Assembly (NCBI GenBank): GCA_029202545.1
Contig: CP119311.1
Span: 4,960,001-5,024,000, forward strand
Length of the DNA stretch: 64,000 bases
Reading direction: 5' to 3'
From: Candidatus Pseudobacter hemicellulosilyticus
Lineage (GTDB): Bacteria > Bacteroidota > Bacteroidia > Chitinophagales > Chitinophagaceae
The notes beneath the pieces were generated by a model that was not told the origin of the DNA, made no database searches, and saw only the letters and a list, made by a program, of their open reading frames with translations. Shown one piece after another: positions 35,071 through 44,138 of the stretch (the first letter of the stretch is position 1; each line of letters starts with the position of its first letter). A program made the position numbers and the translations under genes.

Positions 35071-38000
35071 TTAGAAACTGAGGCTGAGGTTGATCAGGAA
35101 AGAACGTGTGGTGGGCGGGTTGCCGTTCTCAAAGCCCTGTGCATTGATGCCGGTGGCAAAGACTGATTCCGGATCAATACCGCCCAGGTCATGTTTGATC
35201 ATCCATACGTTGTTGCAGGATATGCCTACGCGGGCACGCTGCAACGGAGTTTTCTGCAACAGTTTGCGGGGCAGATCATAGCTCAGCTGCACGTTGCGCA
35301 GGCGGATATTGGTGGCGTCATACAGGTTGGCTTCCACAATACCAAGATTACCGGCATTGGTGATAGCTTCCCAGTAACGTTGCGGATCCACAGCCACAGT
35401 ATTGGCGGCATATCCACCACTGCCATCAGCTACCACACCATCCACTACAAGATCAGCCCTTTCGCCATTCACCACTGTTTCTGCAGCTACACCACTGCGT
35501 TGGAGCGCAGCCCGGGTAGCGGAGAAGATCTTACCACCAAAGCGGGCGTCCACCAGGAAACCGAGGTTCCAGCCTTTATAGCCGAAAGTATTGGTGATAC
35601 CCAGCATGGCGGTGGGGCTCTGGTTACCCAGGCGGACAATACGGGTATCTTCCTGGGGCAGACCGGCAGCAGAAAGGATCAGCTTACCAAAGTCTTTGCT
35701 GGCGGGGTCTTCCACGCGCAGGAAGCGGGTACCGTACATATCGCCGTAGAGTTCGTTTTTATAAGAAACAATGGACAGGTCGTCAAATACGCGGACAGGG
35801 TAGGAGGTCACGCTGTCGGCGTCAGAGATATTGATGATCTTGTTCCGGTTGCTGGAGAAATTCACATTGATGCTCCAGTTCAGGCCGGCGGGGTTGGTCA
35901 GGATGCGTGCATCGGCCATCAGCTCAAAGCCCTGGTTCTGGATATCGCCGGCATTGATCTTCCGGAAATTATAACCGCTGGCAGGGTCCATGGGCAGATC
36001 AATCAGCTGGTAAGTAGCATTCGTTTTATAGTAGCTGAAGTCCAGGCCGATCCTGTTGTCCATGAAACGCAGCTCAGTGCCCAGCTCAATGGATTTGATC
36101 AGCTCACTGCGCACATCGGGATCATAGAGGGTTTCCTTTCTACCGGCAATGGGATTGTTATTGGGATCCTTGTCGATATTATAGGTATTGTACAGCTCAT
36201 AAGGTTGCAGGCTGTTACCCACGGCAGCGTAAGTAGCGCGCAGCTTGGCGTAGCTCAGCCAGCCGGGCAGTCCGCTGATGGATTCAGTCAGCAGGTAGCT
36301 GAGGCTGAAAGAGGGATAAAAGAAAGAGCGGTTGTCTACGCTGAGGGTGGAGGACCAGTCGTTCCTGGCTGTTACATCCAGGAAGAGGTAACCGCCCCAG
36401 TTCAGGCCTACGGAGCCGTATACAGAGTTGATCTTTTGTTTTACCACTTCATCGGAGATGGTGGGATTATCCTTGCCGTTGGTGGCTTTGAACAGGTTGG
36501 GGATGAAAAGCTCTCCGGCATCCACTTTCAGGTTGGAGCCCTGGCGGTCCATGATATTGCCGCCTACGGTGATCACACCACCCAGCTTTCCGAACACATT
36601 GTCCTTTTTAGCGGTGATCAGTGTGCTGTAGTTGGTTTCAGTGAAAGTCTGTTTACCGGTGGAGTAGCGGCCGTTCTGTCCAAGGGGGCTGCCGGCATAC
36701 AGTTTGGATTCGTAATTGGTATTGTATTTATCGGTTCCCACTTTCACTTCGGCATCCAGCCAGCTGGTGAAATTGTATTTCAGTGAACCGCTCATGATGA
36801 AGCGGTCGCGGATATCCTGGTTGGTATTGTATCGGGTAGCCCAGTAGGGGTTGATCTGGTTAGAGGTAACATACCAGAGCATATTGTTGGCGTCATTGAC
36901 GGCCGGCTCAAACTGGCGAACGTCCATGCTGACCGGCATGGTCATCATCTGGGTAGCATAGTTGCTGTAGTTGATCCCGGCGATGGGCCTGTTGCGGGCG
37001 TCGGAGTTGATGTACTGGATCTTTGTATCAGTGGTCCAGCGATCATCCTTGCCGAATTTACTGACAGCCCTGGCCGTCAGGTTGAGGCGGGAAAGTTTTA
37101 CGCCGGGGATCAGGCTTTTATCGTTGAAATAGCCCAATGAGGTATAGACCGATGTTTTGTTGATCTGTTGCTGGAAAGAAATATTCTGCGCATGGTTGAT
37201 GCCGTTCTTGTCAAAAAAGTTCGACAGGTTATCATAGGCAGCCAGCTGTTCCTGTTCGCCTTTCCAGTTGGTGACGGTCTGGCCGGTGATCTTTGGACCC
37301 CAGCTCAGGCCGCCGGTGGGTTCATAAGCCCCGAGGGAGCCCTGGGCAAAAGAAGACTGGCGGTCCGGCTTGAGGAACATGGTCTCAATACCCAGGGTGG
37401 AGGACACGCTGATACCGAGGCCGGGCGTTTTGCCACCGGATCTGGTGGTGATCAGGATGGCGCCATTACCGGCCCGGCTGCCGTAAAGGGCCGCTGCGGA
37501 GGGGCCTTTCAGCACTGAGATACTTTCAATGTCATTAGCATTTATATCAGACAGACCATTACCCATATCCAGTGAGGGGTTGAAGGCGTCACTGTTAGGT
37601 TTTCCGGTCACGTTATTGGTTTCACCTACAAAATTATCCACGGGGATACCATCCACTACAATGAGGGGCTGGGTGCGGGGAGAGAAGGAGTTAAGGCCAC
37701 GCAGGTTGATGCGGGAAGAACCGGCGGGACCATTGTTGGAGCGTACGATCTGCATACCGGCCACTACGCCTGCGAGGGCATTGGTGACGTTAGGCTCACG
37801 CGCTTCAATAAGGGTCTGGCTTTTTACTTCCTGTACTGCATAACCGAGTGATTTTTTCTGGCGTTTGATACCGAGGGCGGTGACCACTACCTCGTCCAGG
37901 CCCTGTGAACCCAGTTCCATGATCAGGTTAAGGGTAGAAGATTCGCCTACACCGGTTTCAAAACCTGCATAGCCAACGGAACTGATCACCAGGGTAGCGC

Positions 38001-38205
38001 TGGGGGCTACCTGCAGGCGGAAGGCGCCTGTTGCATCGGAAACCACCTGGTTGCTGGTACCTTTTTCTGTAATGGTGGCAGCTATTACCGGGTTGCCATT
38101 ACGATCTTTGAGGGTACCCGAGACCCATTTTTTCTCCTGTGCGCTAAGTCCCTGGAAATATGGGGCTGTGCAGACAAAGAGCAGCAGGCAAAGCAATTTT
38201 TTCAT
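35071..38205 (-). CDS. SusC/RagA-family TonB-dependent outer-membrane transporter
   Basis: Signal peptide, then a carboxypeptidase-regulatory-like domain (VSGTLKDRNGNPVIAATITEKG), the DEVVVTALGIKRQKKSLGYA linker, and the plug with VVAGMQIVRSNNGPAGSSRINLRG and ALYGSRAGNGAILITTRSGG. The barrel ends RSFLINLSLSF. The length of 1044 residues is normal. It forms an operon with the SusD after it, and a ROK-family regulator gene lies upstream on the same strand, which probably controls this pair in response to a sugar. Confidence 0.96.
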   Translation of the reverse strand: MKKLLCLLLFVCTAPYFQGLSAQEKKWVSGTLKDRNGNPVIAATITEKGTSNQVVSDATGAFRLQVAPSATLVISSVGYAGFETGVGESSTLNLIMELGSQGLDEVVVTALGIKRQKKSLGYAVQEVKSQTLIEAREPNVTNALAGVVAGMQIVRSNNGPAGSSRINLRGLNSFSPRTQPLIVVDGIPVDNFVGETNNVTGKPNSDAFNPSLDMGNGLSDINANDIESISVLKGPSAAALYGSRAGNGAILITTRSGGKTPGLGISVSSTLGIETMFLKPDRQSSFAQGSLGAYEPTGGLSWGPKITGQTVTNWKGEQEQLAAYDNLSNFFDKNGINHAQNISFQQQINKTSVYTSLGYFNDKSLIPGVKLSRLNLTARAVSKFGKDDRWTTDTKIQYINSDARNRPIAGINYSNYATQMMTMPVSMDVRQFEPAVNDANNMLWYVTSNQINPYWATRYNTNQDIRDRFIMSGSLKYNFTSWLDAEVKVGTDKYNTNYESKLYAGSPLGQNGRYSTGKQTFTETNYSTLITAKKDNVFGKLGGVITVGGNIMDRQGSNLKVDAGELFIPNLFKATNGKDNPTISDEVVKQKINSVYGSVGLNWGGYLFLDVTARNDWSSTLSVDNRSFFYPSFSLSYLLTESISGLPGWLSYAKLRATYAAVGNSLQPYELYNTYNIDKDPNNNPIAGRKETLYDPDVRSELIKSIELGTELRFMDNRIGLDFSYYKTNATYQLIDLPMDPASGYNFRKINAGDIQNQGFELMADARILTNPAGLNWSINVNFSSNRNKIINISDADSVTSYPVRVFDDLSIVSYKNELYGDMYGTRFLRVEDPASKDFGKLILSAAGLPQEDTRIVRLGNQSPTAMLGITNTFGYKGWNLGFLVDARFGGKIFSATRAALQRSGVAAETVVNGERADLVVDGVVADGSGGYAANTVAVDPQRYWEAITNAGNLGIVEANLYDATNIRLRNVQLSYDLPRKLLQKTPLQRARVGISCNNVWMIKHDLGGIDPESVFATGINAQGFENGNPPTTRSFLINLSLSF

Positions 38206-38284
38206 TGCAGTTTACATTTGATTGGTTAATAAATAGACCTCTCCTTTCTCAAGGGCACAGGTTCAATAAGGACGGGGATACGGA

Positions 38285-39502
38285 CTAAGACACGTAATTG
38301 ATCTTGTGTAATTTTCTTTGTGGCAGGAGCTTGTCCAGGTTATCCATCACCAGTGCGGCGGCGCCCAGCCTTTCCGCTTCATAGCCCAGTGAGGAAATCA
38401 GTAACTGGATGTTCTCCGCCATCTTGGGAATGCAGTGTTCATTCAGGGCCTGTTGAATAGGGGCCAGCCAGATCCTGCCGGCCATGGCGCCGCGGCCGCT
38501 TAATACAATCAGTTCGGGGTTGAGTACGTGTATCAGGATGGCAACACCTCTGCCGATATGGTAGGCAGCCTGGGACAATAGCTCAACAGCGTATTTGTCG
38601 CCCCGCACTGCGGCTTCCATAATGGCTTTGAAGTTTTCTTCCACCTGTTCGGGGGTAAGGTTACGGAGAGAGGAGAGCCTTCCTTCTTTGAGTCCGGCGA
38701 TGGCTTTTTCTGCAATCACCAGCAAGGAAGTTTCGGTTTCCAGGCAGCCCATCTTACCGCAGTTACAGATCTTGTTATTGGTGAACAGCGGGATATGGCT
38801 GAACTCACCGGCAAAACCGTTCTGTCCGCGGAACAGGGTACCATTCAGGATCAGCCCGAGGCCAATACCCCAGCCAATATTAATGACCATGGCATTGCGC
38901 TTGTTGCGGGCAGCGCCCAGTTTCCATTCGGCCAGCGCTATGAGGCTGGAATCGTTATCGATCAGCACGGGCAGACCGGTCACGGATTCAACCTGGCTCA
39001 CAATGGTGCCGGTAGTTGTTTTCAGGAAGGTATGGTTGAGCCCCTGGTTGGTGTCAACAAAGCCGGGCATACCGATCCCGATCCCGGCGATCTTTTCTTT
39101 AGGAATACCGGAGCGGCCTATAAAGGCGTCCAGGTATTGGGCCAGGTCAGTCAGGGCACTGGGGTTGTTGGTCAGGTCAAGCTCTATTTTTTCTACGGGG
39201 CCTACATATTGGTTGCGCATATCGAGGATACCGACATGCGTGATAAACTGGTCCATGGCCACGGCTACTACATATAGTATATCGTGGCGGATAGAATACA
39301 TCTGGGCACGGCGGCCGCCGGTGGAACTGGCATGACCGGATTCAAACACGGCTCCTTCCTCCATCAGCTCCTGCAGCGCCCTTGCGGTATAAGGCAGGCT
39401 CTTGTCGGTCAGGTCGCTCAGATCAGCACATGACAACTCCTTATTGAAGTATAAGTGCTTGATCAACCGTTGCTTATAGATCGATTGTTTATCGGCCACC
39501 AA
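38285..39502 (-). CDS. ROK-family transcriptional regulator
   Basis: A DNA-binding N-terminus (IYKQRLIKHLYFNKELSCADLSDLTDKSLPYTARALQELMEEG, a winged helix) is fused to a ROK sugar-binding domain. The zinc site is CNCGKMGCLE. The sugar-site DND is in PVLIDNDSSLIALAEWKLGA. The start is TTG at 39502 or GTG at 39499; no ATG is available in frame before the helix-turn-helix, so the start is non-standard. The length of 405 residues fits NagC/XylR-like repressors. It is 79 bases upstream of the SusC gene and reads the same way, so it probably represses that locus. Confidence 0.92.
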   Translation of the reverse strand: MVADKQSIYKQRLIKHLYFNKELSCADLSDLTDKSLPYTARALQELMEEGAVFESGHASSTGGRRAQMYSIRHDILYVVAVAMDQFITHVGILDMRNQYVGPVEKIELDLTNNPSALTDLAQYLDAFIGRSGIPKEKIAGIGIGMPGFVDTNQGLNHTFLKTTTGTIVSQVESVTGLPVLIDNDSSLIALAEWKLGAARNKRNAMVINIGWGIGLGLILNGTLFRGQNGFAGEFSHIPLFTNNKICNCGKMGCLETETSLLVIAEKAIAGLKEGRLSSLRNLTPEQVEENFKAIMEAAVRGDKYAVELLSQAAYHIGRGVAILIHVLNPELIVLSGRGAMAGRIWLAPIQQALNEHCIPKMAENIQLLISSLGYEAERLGAAALVMDNLDKLLPQRKLHKINYVS

Positions 39503-39965
39503 ATGATGATTAAAGTATGATTTGTGATTGTACTGTTAAAGTAGAACACTTATTAAACTTTTCCAAGAAGTTTTGTAAATATTTATAAAGTTTGATATTG
39601 ATGCAGCGTTTTTGATTTTCAGGATACCCATTTTACAAGAAGTGGCGGCAAAATCTGCGGTTTTATTTTACCATAATCAGGCTGGGAGAGGGTTTCAGGG
39701 GACAGGAGAACTTTTTGAGGGTATATGTTACCGTAAGGCAAATGGCTTGCCCGGCAGCATTTTTTTAGGGGGGACAGAAAGTTATGGTAATGCCGGTATA
39801 GGAAAACAAGGACTTGGGAAGATGGGTAACAGGCGCAACTAACTATAAGATTGCTATCGCGGCATCAGCTACCGCAGGCGCCGCCACTGACAACAGAAGG
39901 GACTGAACGCATCGCAGGGGTTTGTTTGCAGAAAAACAGCCATCGTTGTTTACAGCATTCCCTGG
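39503..39965. other. Intergenic stretch upstream of the ROK regulator
   Basis: No gene is supported here. An inverted repeat AAACTT-ttccaag-AAGTTT lies at 39555-39573, about 55 bases before the regulator's start, and could be an autoregulatory operator. The rest is low-complexity or undistinguished and runs into the repeat cluster. Confidence 0.4.
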
Positions 39966-40318
39966 GGTTCGTCCCAAAAATCTTTCTGCAAAAAGCACCG
40001 TCGTACCATAAGAGAACTGTCAAGCTGGGCCGGCTATTTTTTTAAAACTATTGGGGACGAACCAAAGAACTGTTGTTTGGTCCGTTCCCCAAAAACTATC
40101 TTCAAAACAACCTTCGCATCTGACAACGCTGTTTTGGTTCGTCCCGAACCGCCTTCAAAAAAGCAGCAGGTTTGCGTTTACGGCAATTCAATTGATCCGT
40201 CTCTAAAATCCTATCTCCCGAAAGCCACCATCTTACCTGACAACACACCTTTGGTTCGTCCCCAAAGGTTTTAAAAAAATTCCTACCCCAGTTGAACAGC
40301 TCTTTTTAGGTTCGTCCC
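39966..40318. repeat. Cluster of GGTTCGTCCC repeats with hairpin-forming copies
   Basis: Copies of GGTTCGTCCC are at 39966, 40136, 40253 and 40309, an inverted copy is at 40054-40063, and a variant GGTCCGTTCCCC is at 40079-40090. The pair at 40053-40090 forms a near-complementary hairpin. The copy at 40136-40150 is a perfect palindrome (GGTTCG-TCC-CGAACC). The copy at 40248-40268 has perfect 7-base arms (CCTTTGG/CCAAAGG). The copies at 40136 and 40253 are each preceded by CTGACAAC and six bases. Spacing is irregular, so it is neither a CRISPR array nor a simple tandem repeat. Confidence 0.75.
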
Positions 40319-40326
40319 AAATTGTA

Positions 40327-41217
40327 TTATATAAAGATCCTTTTACCGGAGAACCGTTCCCGGAAAGCTTTCGGTGTGCAGTTTTTCTTCTTCTTAAAGA
40401 TCCGGTTGAAATTGGAAATATTATTAAAGCCACAGAGATAGGCCACTTCCGCCACCGACTGACCGGTATCTATCAGCATCCGGGAAGCATGGCCCAGCCG
40501 GATCTCGGTCAGGCTTTCAATAAAAGTATTCCCGGTGCGCTGTTTGAAGAACCGGCTGAACGCCACTTCCGTCATATTGGCCTGACTGGCCACTTCACCC
40601 AGCGTGATCAGCTTATCGAAATTCCTGTTCATATACTCAAAGGTCCGTTCAATACGCCGGCTGTTGTAGGAGTGCGGTTCGGTATGGTTAAAACTGGCAT
40701 CGGAAAGAATGCGCAGGTTGCGCGAGGTAGACAGGTCGTGCAGGATAGACAGCAGCTCCAGTACAGAATCAAAGCCATGCTTCTGGTTCAGCGCCAGGAT
40801 CCTGCCCGCCAGCTGTGTGGTGGTCTCCTGCGAGAATAAAATACCCCGCACTGATTTTTCCAGCAGCGACCGGATAAAGCTCAGCTGGTTCCTGCGCAGG
40901 AACTTTTCATCAAACAGGTCTTTATGGAACTGGATAGTGACTTCCCGGATCTCCCGGCTGATACAACGATGCGTGAACCAGGCATGCTGCAGGTTGGGAC
41001 CTACCAGCACCAGTTCCATTTCGCCGATCTCTTCCATATGATCACCAATGACGCGCTGCGCACCAGGAGCATGCTGGATAAAATTGAGTTCGTATTCTTC
41101 ATGGGTATGCAGGGGAAAATCAAAGGCCGACTTCACACGGGAGAACAACGTGAAGCAATCACTCTGGGTAAGGGGCGTGATCTCACGGAGGATATCCCTT
41201 TTCCGCGTCTTTTCCAT
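40327..41217 (-). CDS. AraC-family transcriptional regulator
   Basis: A cupin-like sensor domain (about residues 15-150: FPLHTHEEYELNFI, GDHMEEIGEMELVLVGPNLQHAW) is followed by a C-terminal double helix-turn-helix of the AraC type (ITLGEVASQANMTEVAFSRFFKQRTG; VAEVAYLCGFNNISNFNRIFKKKK). I used the ATG at 41217 (MEKTRKRD); a longer frame starts at 41307. The length of 296 residues is normal. The HTH and the H-x-H-x-x-x-E sensor motif suggest a sugar-responsive activator. The target may be the Rhs region to the right or another locus. Confidence 0.93.
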   Translation of the reverse strand: MEKTRKRDILREITPLTQSDCFTLFSRVKSAFDFPLHTHEEYELNFIQHAPGAQRVIGDHMEEIGEMELVLVGPNLQHAWFTHRCISREIREVTIQFHKDLFDEKFLRRNQLSFIRSLLEKSVRGILFSQETTTQLAGRILALNQKHGFDSVLELLSILHDLSTSRNLRILSDASFNHTEPHSYNSRRIERTFEYMNRNFDKLITLGEVASQANMTEVAFSRFFKQRTGNTFIESLTEIRLGHASRMLIDTGQSVAEVAYLCGFNNISNFNRIFKKKKNCTPKAFRERFSGKRIFI

Positions 41218-41868
41218 ATGCAGGCTTTTCGTTGATAAGGCAGGGCTTCCGGGCTTATTGATTACCATCAGGACCCTGATCAAATTTAACCAATTGCCGG
41301 TAAACAAAGTACAGGTCCGTAATAAAGCGCCAGCCAGCCCATTCCGCCATTGGTCCTTACATTTTTACATACCATTTTTAGCTTGAATAAGAGCTGTCGG
41401 ACATAAAATGCAGGGGAATCGGTTAAAAAAATACTGCTATTCGTTCCGAAACCGACCCAGCCGCTTTTTTTTCACAGTTACTCACCAAAACAACACACTT
41501 ACCCGATAAACTGCACAGTTACCAAATATTATGTTCTTGTTTAATAATTTTCCCTAACATTGACCCTGGTAGTGTTCAACCTTATGAGAATGAGGCGCAA
41601 ACCTACAGCTAACCACTTAACCTAAAGCAACAGATCGTGACTATCCTACACCAGCAGCACTTTCCCTCCCGGGAAAGGCGAAAAAAATCCGCGGGTAAAT
41701 CCGGCCAGCTTTTCAGCCGTAAACTCCTTTCTCACCCAATATTATTACTACCACATCGATCATGATCGATACCAGGTTTATATGCTAAGGATTGACCAGG
41801 CTGCAAATCCTGTTGGCATCCGTAAACATTGACATTTCTCAAACATACACCTCAATCCATCCATTCAA
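41218..41868. other. Long intergenic region before the Rhs gene series
   Basis: No gene is supported. A perfect 16-base palindrome, ATCGATCATGATCGAT, lies at 41755-41770, about 100 bases before the next coding region, and could be an operator. I did not find a clean TAnnTTTG box. The length of the region (about 650 bases) suggests a regulated promoter or long leader. Confidence 0.45.
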
Positions 41869-44127
41869 TTGCGTGGCAAGGCACCCATATGCTTTTCACC
41901 CCGTAGGCGACTGCTTTTGACCAGGCTGTCGCCCTGCCTGTTATGCCTGCTGCTGGCGGTCGGCTCCTTCAAAGCCATGGCCCAGCGCACGACAGATACC
42001 CATGCGGACAACGACTCTATTAATTATATCAGTATCATTCAAAGGGGTAACTGCAAAGCCATCATTTCTTCGCCGGTAAAATTCCTGTTGCCCGTAGTCA
42101 GGATCCCCACACCCAGGGTAGTATTGCCTGCCGCCCCTGCCCGTAATCCCTGGATAAAGGTTCATGGCAATATCCTGTACAATGTGAACTACTATTCCAA
42201 TATTGATACGCCTTATGCAGAGAAAGATGTTTACCAGCATACCGTACAAACCTACCTGGATATTGTAGTAAAGGACAAATACCCGATGCGTATTTACCTG
42301 ACCAACCGCTTCAGCAATTCAACCATGTTCAGGAACCTGAACGATCTGAACTTCTCCTATACCAATACCGCCTTCACAAAGCTGCTGAGAGAAAAGATCC
42401 AGCAGCAGTTCATGGCGTCACTGCCTACACCCAAATTCGCCGACAGCCTCCAGCAGCTGCTGAACAAAAAAATAGTACAGCTCAACCAGCTGGAAACCTG
42501 GCTGAAGAACCCGGCCCTGCTGCAACGCATGGTGGAAGCCAAAGAAAAAGCACTCAGGCAGGCCCGCAACAGGGTTGATTCATTAGCGCCCGCGCTCAAT
42601 ATAGACTCCCTGGAACTGATGCAGGAGTTCCATGCCAAAAGACAGCAGGCAGACTCCCTGAAAAGATCAGCCCTCAAATTGCAGCAGCGCGTGGAAGAGA
42701 CCTATCAAAAAACAAGGATCGACGCCCAGCAGCTCCGCCAGCAGATTGCCGGCATCACCAATGCTGATAGCCTGGAAGCATTGCTGTACCAGTTGCGTAT
42801 CCCGGATACCCTTCTGCCCAAAGGCTACCGCACCCTGATGGCCATCCGCTCCCTCTCACTGGGCAGGTCAGTGGTCAATTATTCCGAACTATCCGCCAAA
42901 AATATTTCAGTGAACGGGATCCAGGCGGAATACAATCCCGGTTCCTATTTCGCGTTAGCAGCCGGCAAGGTTGATTACCGGTTCCGTGATTTTATTGTCC
43001 GGAGTCCCCGCCAGCAGGACCAGTATCTTACTGTATTGCGATATGGCAAAGGACTCAAAGAAGGCAACAATATTATCTTCACCTGGTTTGCCGGCAAGCG
43101 GCAGCTCTACAATGCGGGCACAACAGATACCGCCACCGGCATCAGGCCGTCACAGGGACTGATGGGCTTCACCATTGAAGGCAATTACAGGATCACGCCC
43201 AATGTCCTGCTGACGGGAGAACTGGCCAAATCCACCATACCCAGCTATTCTCCGGCGGGCGATAAAGGCTTCACCAGCTCATTGCTGCAAATGAACGACC
43301 GGACCAACGAAGCCTATGCCCTTAAACTCTTCAGTTATTTTCCCCGCACCAGCACCCGGATCAATGGCAGCTTCAAGCAGCTGGGCGCCAATTTCCAGTC
43401 GTTCAGCACCTTTACAGACGGCACCCGGCAAACAGCCTGGAGCGCCCAGCTGAGCCAGGCTTTCTTCAAACGGCAACTGGAAATTTCACTGGGCGCCAAT
43501 ACCAATGATTTCAGCAATCCTTTTTTAGGCAGTCATTATAAAAGCACTACTGTTTTCAAAAGCCTGCAGGCCACCTTACGCAAAAGGAAATGGCCTGTAG
43601 TGTCTGTAGGTTATTACCCCAGCAGCCAGGCCATCAAGCTGGGAGAGGGGCAGTACCAGGAGAACCTGTTCTATACCCTTGCCGGGAATATCACGCACAG
43701 TTACCAGCTGCAAAGGGTCATGATGAGCAGCGCGCTGATCTATACACAGTTTTATAACCATAGCAATGATTCCGGCTTCGTGTATTTCAATGCCAGGAAC
43801 CTGATGCTGAACCATTCTGTATTCCTGGGGCCGCTGACGCTGCAGGCCAATGCCAATGCAGCGGCCAACACGGACTATACCCTGTACATGCTGGAAAGTA
43901 AAGCGCTGTACGCCCTCAACCGGTTCATCACTGTTGGCGGAGGGGTCAAATACAATTACCAGACGGAATATGCTGTGCGACAGTGGGGATACTCGGCCGA
44001 TCTGCTGCTGCAGCTGCCGAAACTGGGACAGATACAATGCTCGGCCGACAAAGGATATATGCCGGGCATGAACAAGCAATTGATAGCCAACAATACGGGG
44101 CGATTAACTTATTTCAAAACGTTCTGA
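41869..44127 (+). CDS. Outer-membrane beta-barrel protein with a helical periplasmic section (752 aa)
   Basis: I recognise no named family. The N-terminus (RLSPCLLCLLLAVGSFKAMAQ) is a signal peptide; the start appears to be TTG at 41869, as no ATG is available before the peptide. Residues ~155-320 are a helix-rich, coiled-coil-like section (KLLREKIQQQFM, EAKEKALRQARNRV, LKLQQRVEETYQKTR). From about residue 330 the protein alternates aromatic and polar residues as in a beta-barrel and ends in YFKTF, the terminal aromatic expected of outer-membrane proteins. It opens a series with a TANFOR-like protein (12 bases downstream) and two giant Rhs-type genes. I infer it assembles, anchors or exports them. 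Confidence 0.72.
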   Translation: MRGKAPICFSPRRRLLLTRLSPCLLCLLLAVGSFKAMAQRTTDTHADNDSINYISIIQRGNCKAIISSPVKFLLPVVRIPTPRVVLPAAPARNPWIKVHGNILYNVNYYSNIDTPYAEKDVYQHTVQTYLDIVVKDKYPMRIYLTNRFSNSTMFRNLNDLNFSYTNTAFTKLLREKIQQQFMASLPTPKFADSLQQLLNKKIVQLNQLETWLKNPALLQRMVEAKEKALRQARNRVDSLAPALNIDSLELMQEFHAKRQQADSLKRSALKLQQRVEETYQKTRIDAQQLRQQIAGITNADSLEALLYQLRIPDTLLPKGYRTLMAIRSLSLGRSVVNYSELSAKNISVNGIQAEYNPGSYFALAAGKVDYRFRDFIVRSPRQQDQYLTVLRYGKGLKEGNNIIFTWFAGKRQLYNAGTTDTATGIRPSQGLMGFTIEGNYRITPNVLLTGELAKSTIPSYSPAGDKGFTSSLLQMNDRTNEAYALKLFSYFPRTSTRINGSFKQLGANFQSFSTFTDGTRQTAWSAQLSQAFFKRQLEISLGANTNDFSNPFLGSHYKSTTVFKSLQATLRKRKWPVVSVGYYPSSQAIKLGEGQYQENLFYTLAGNITHSYQLQRVMMSSALIYTQFYNHSNDSGFVYFNARNLMLNHSVFLGPLTLQANANAAANTDYTLYMLESKALYALNRFITVGGGVKYNYQTEYAVRQWGYSADLLLQLPKLGQIQCSADKGYMPGMNKQLIANNTGRLTYFKTF

Positions 44128-44138
44128 ATACTGCCATT

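Noticed and set aside
35191..36786. Long plus-strand open frame opposite the second SusC gene
   Set aside because: It is a shadow of a clear SusC gene, without start context or domain.
39612..39842. Possible small gene before the repeat cluster
   Set aside because: There is no ribosome site, no family and unconvincing composition; the region is treated as intergenic.
39966..40318. CRISPR array
   Set aside because: The repeat is only about 10-15 bases, spacing is irregular (170, 117, 56), copies occur in both orientations, and no cas gene is present.
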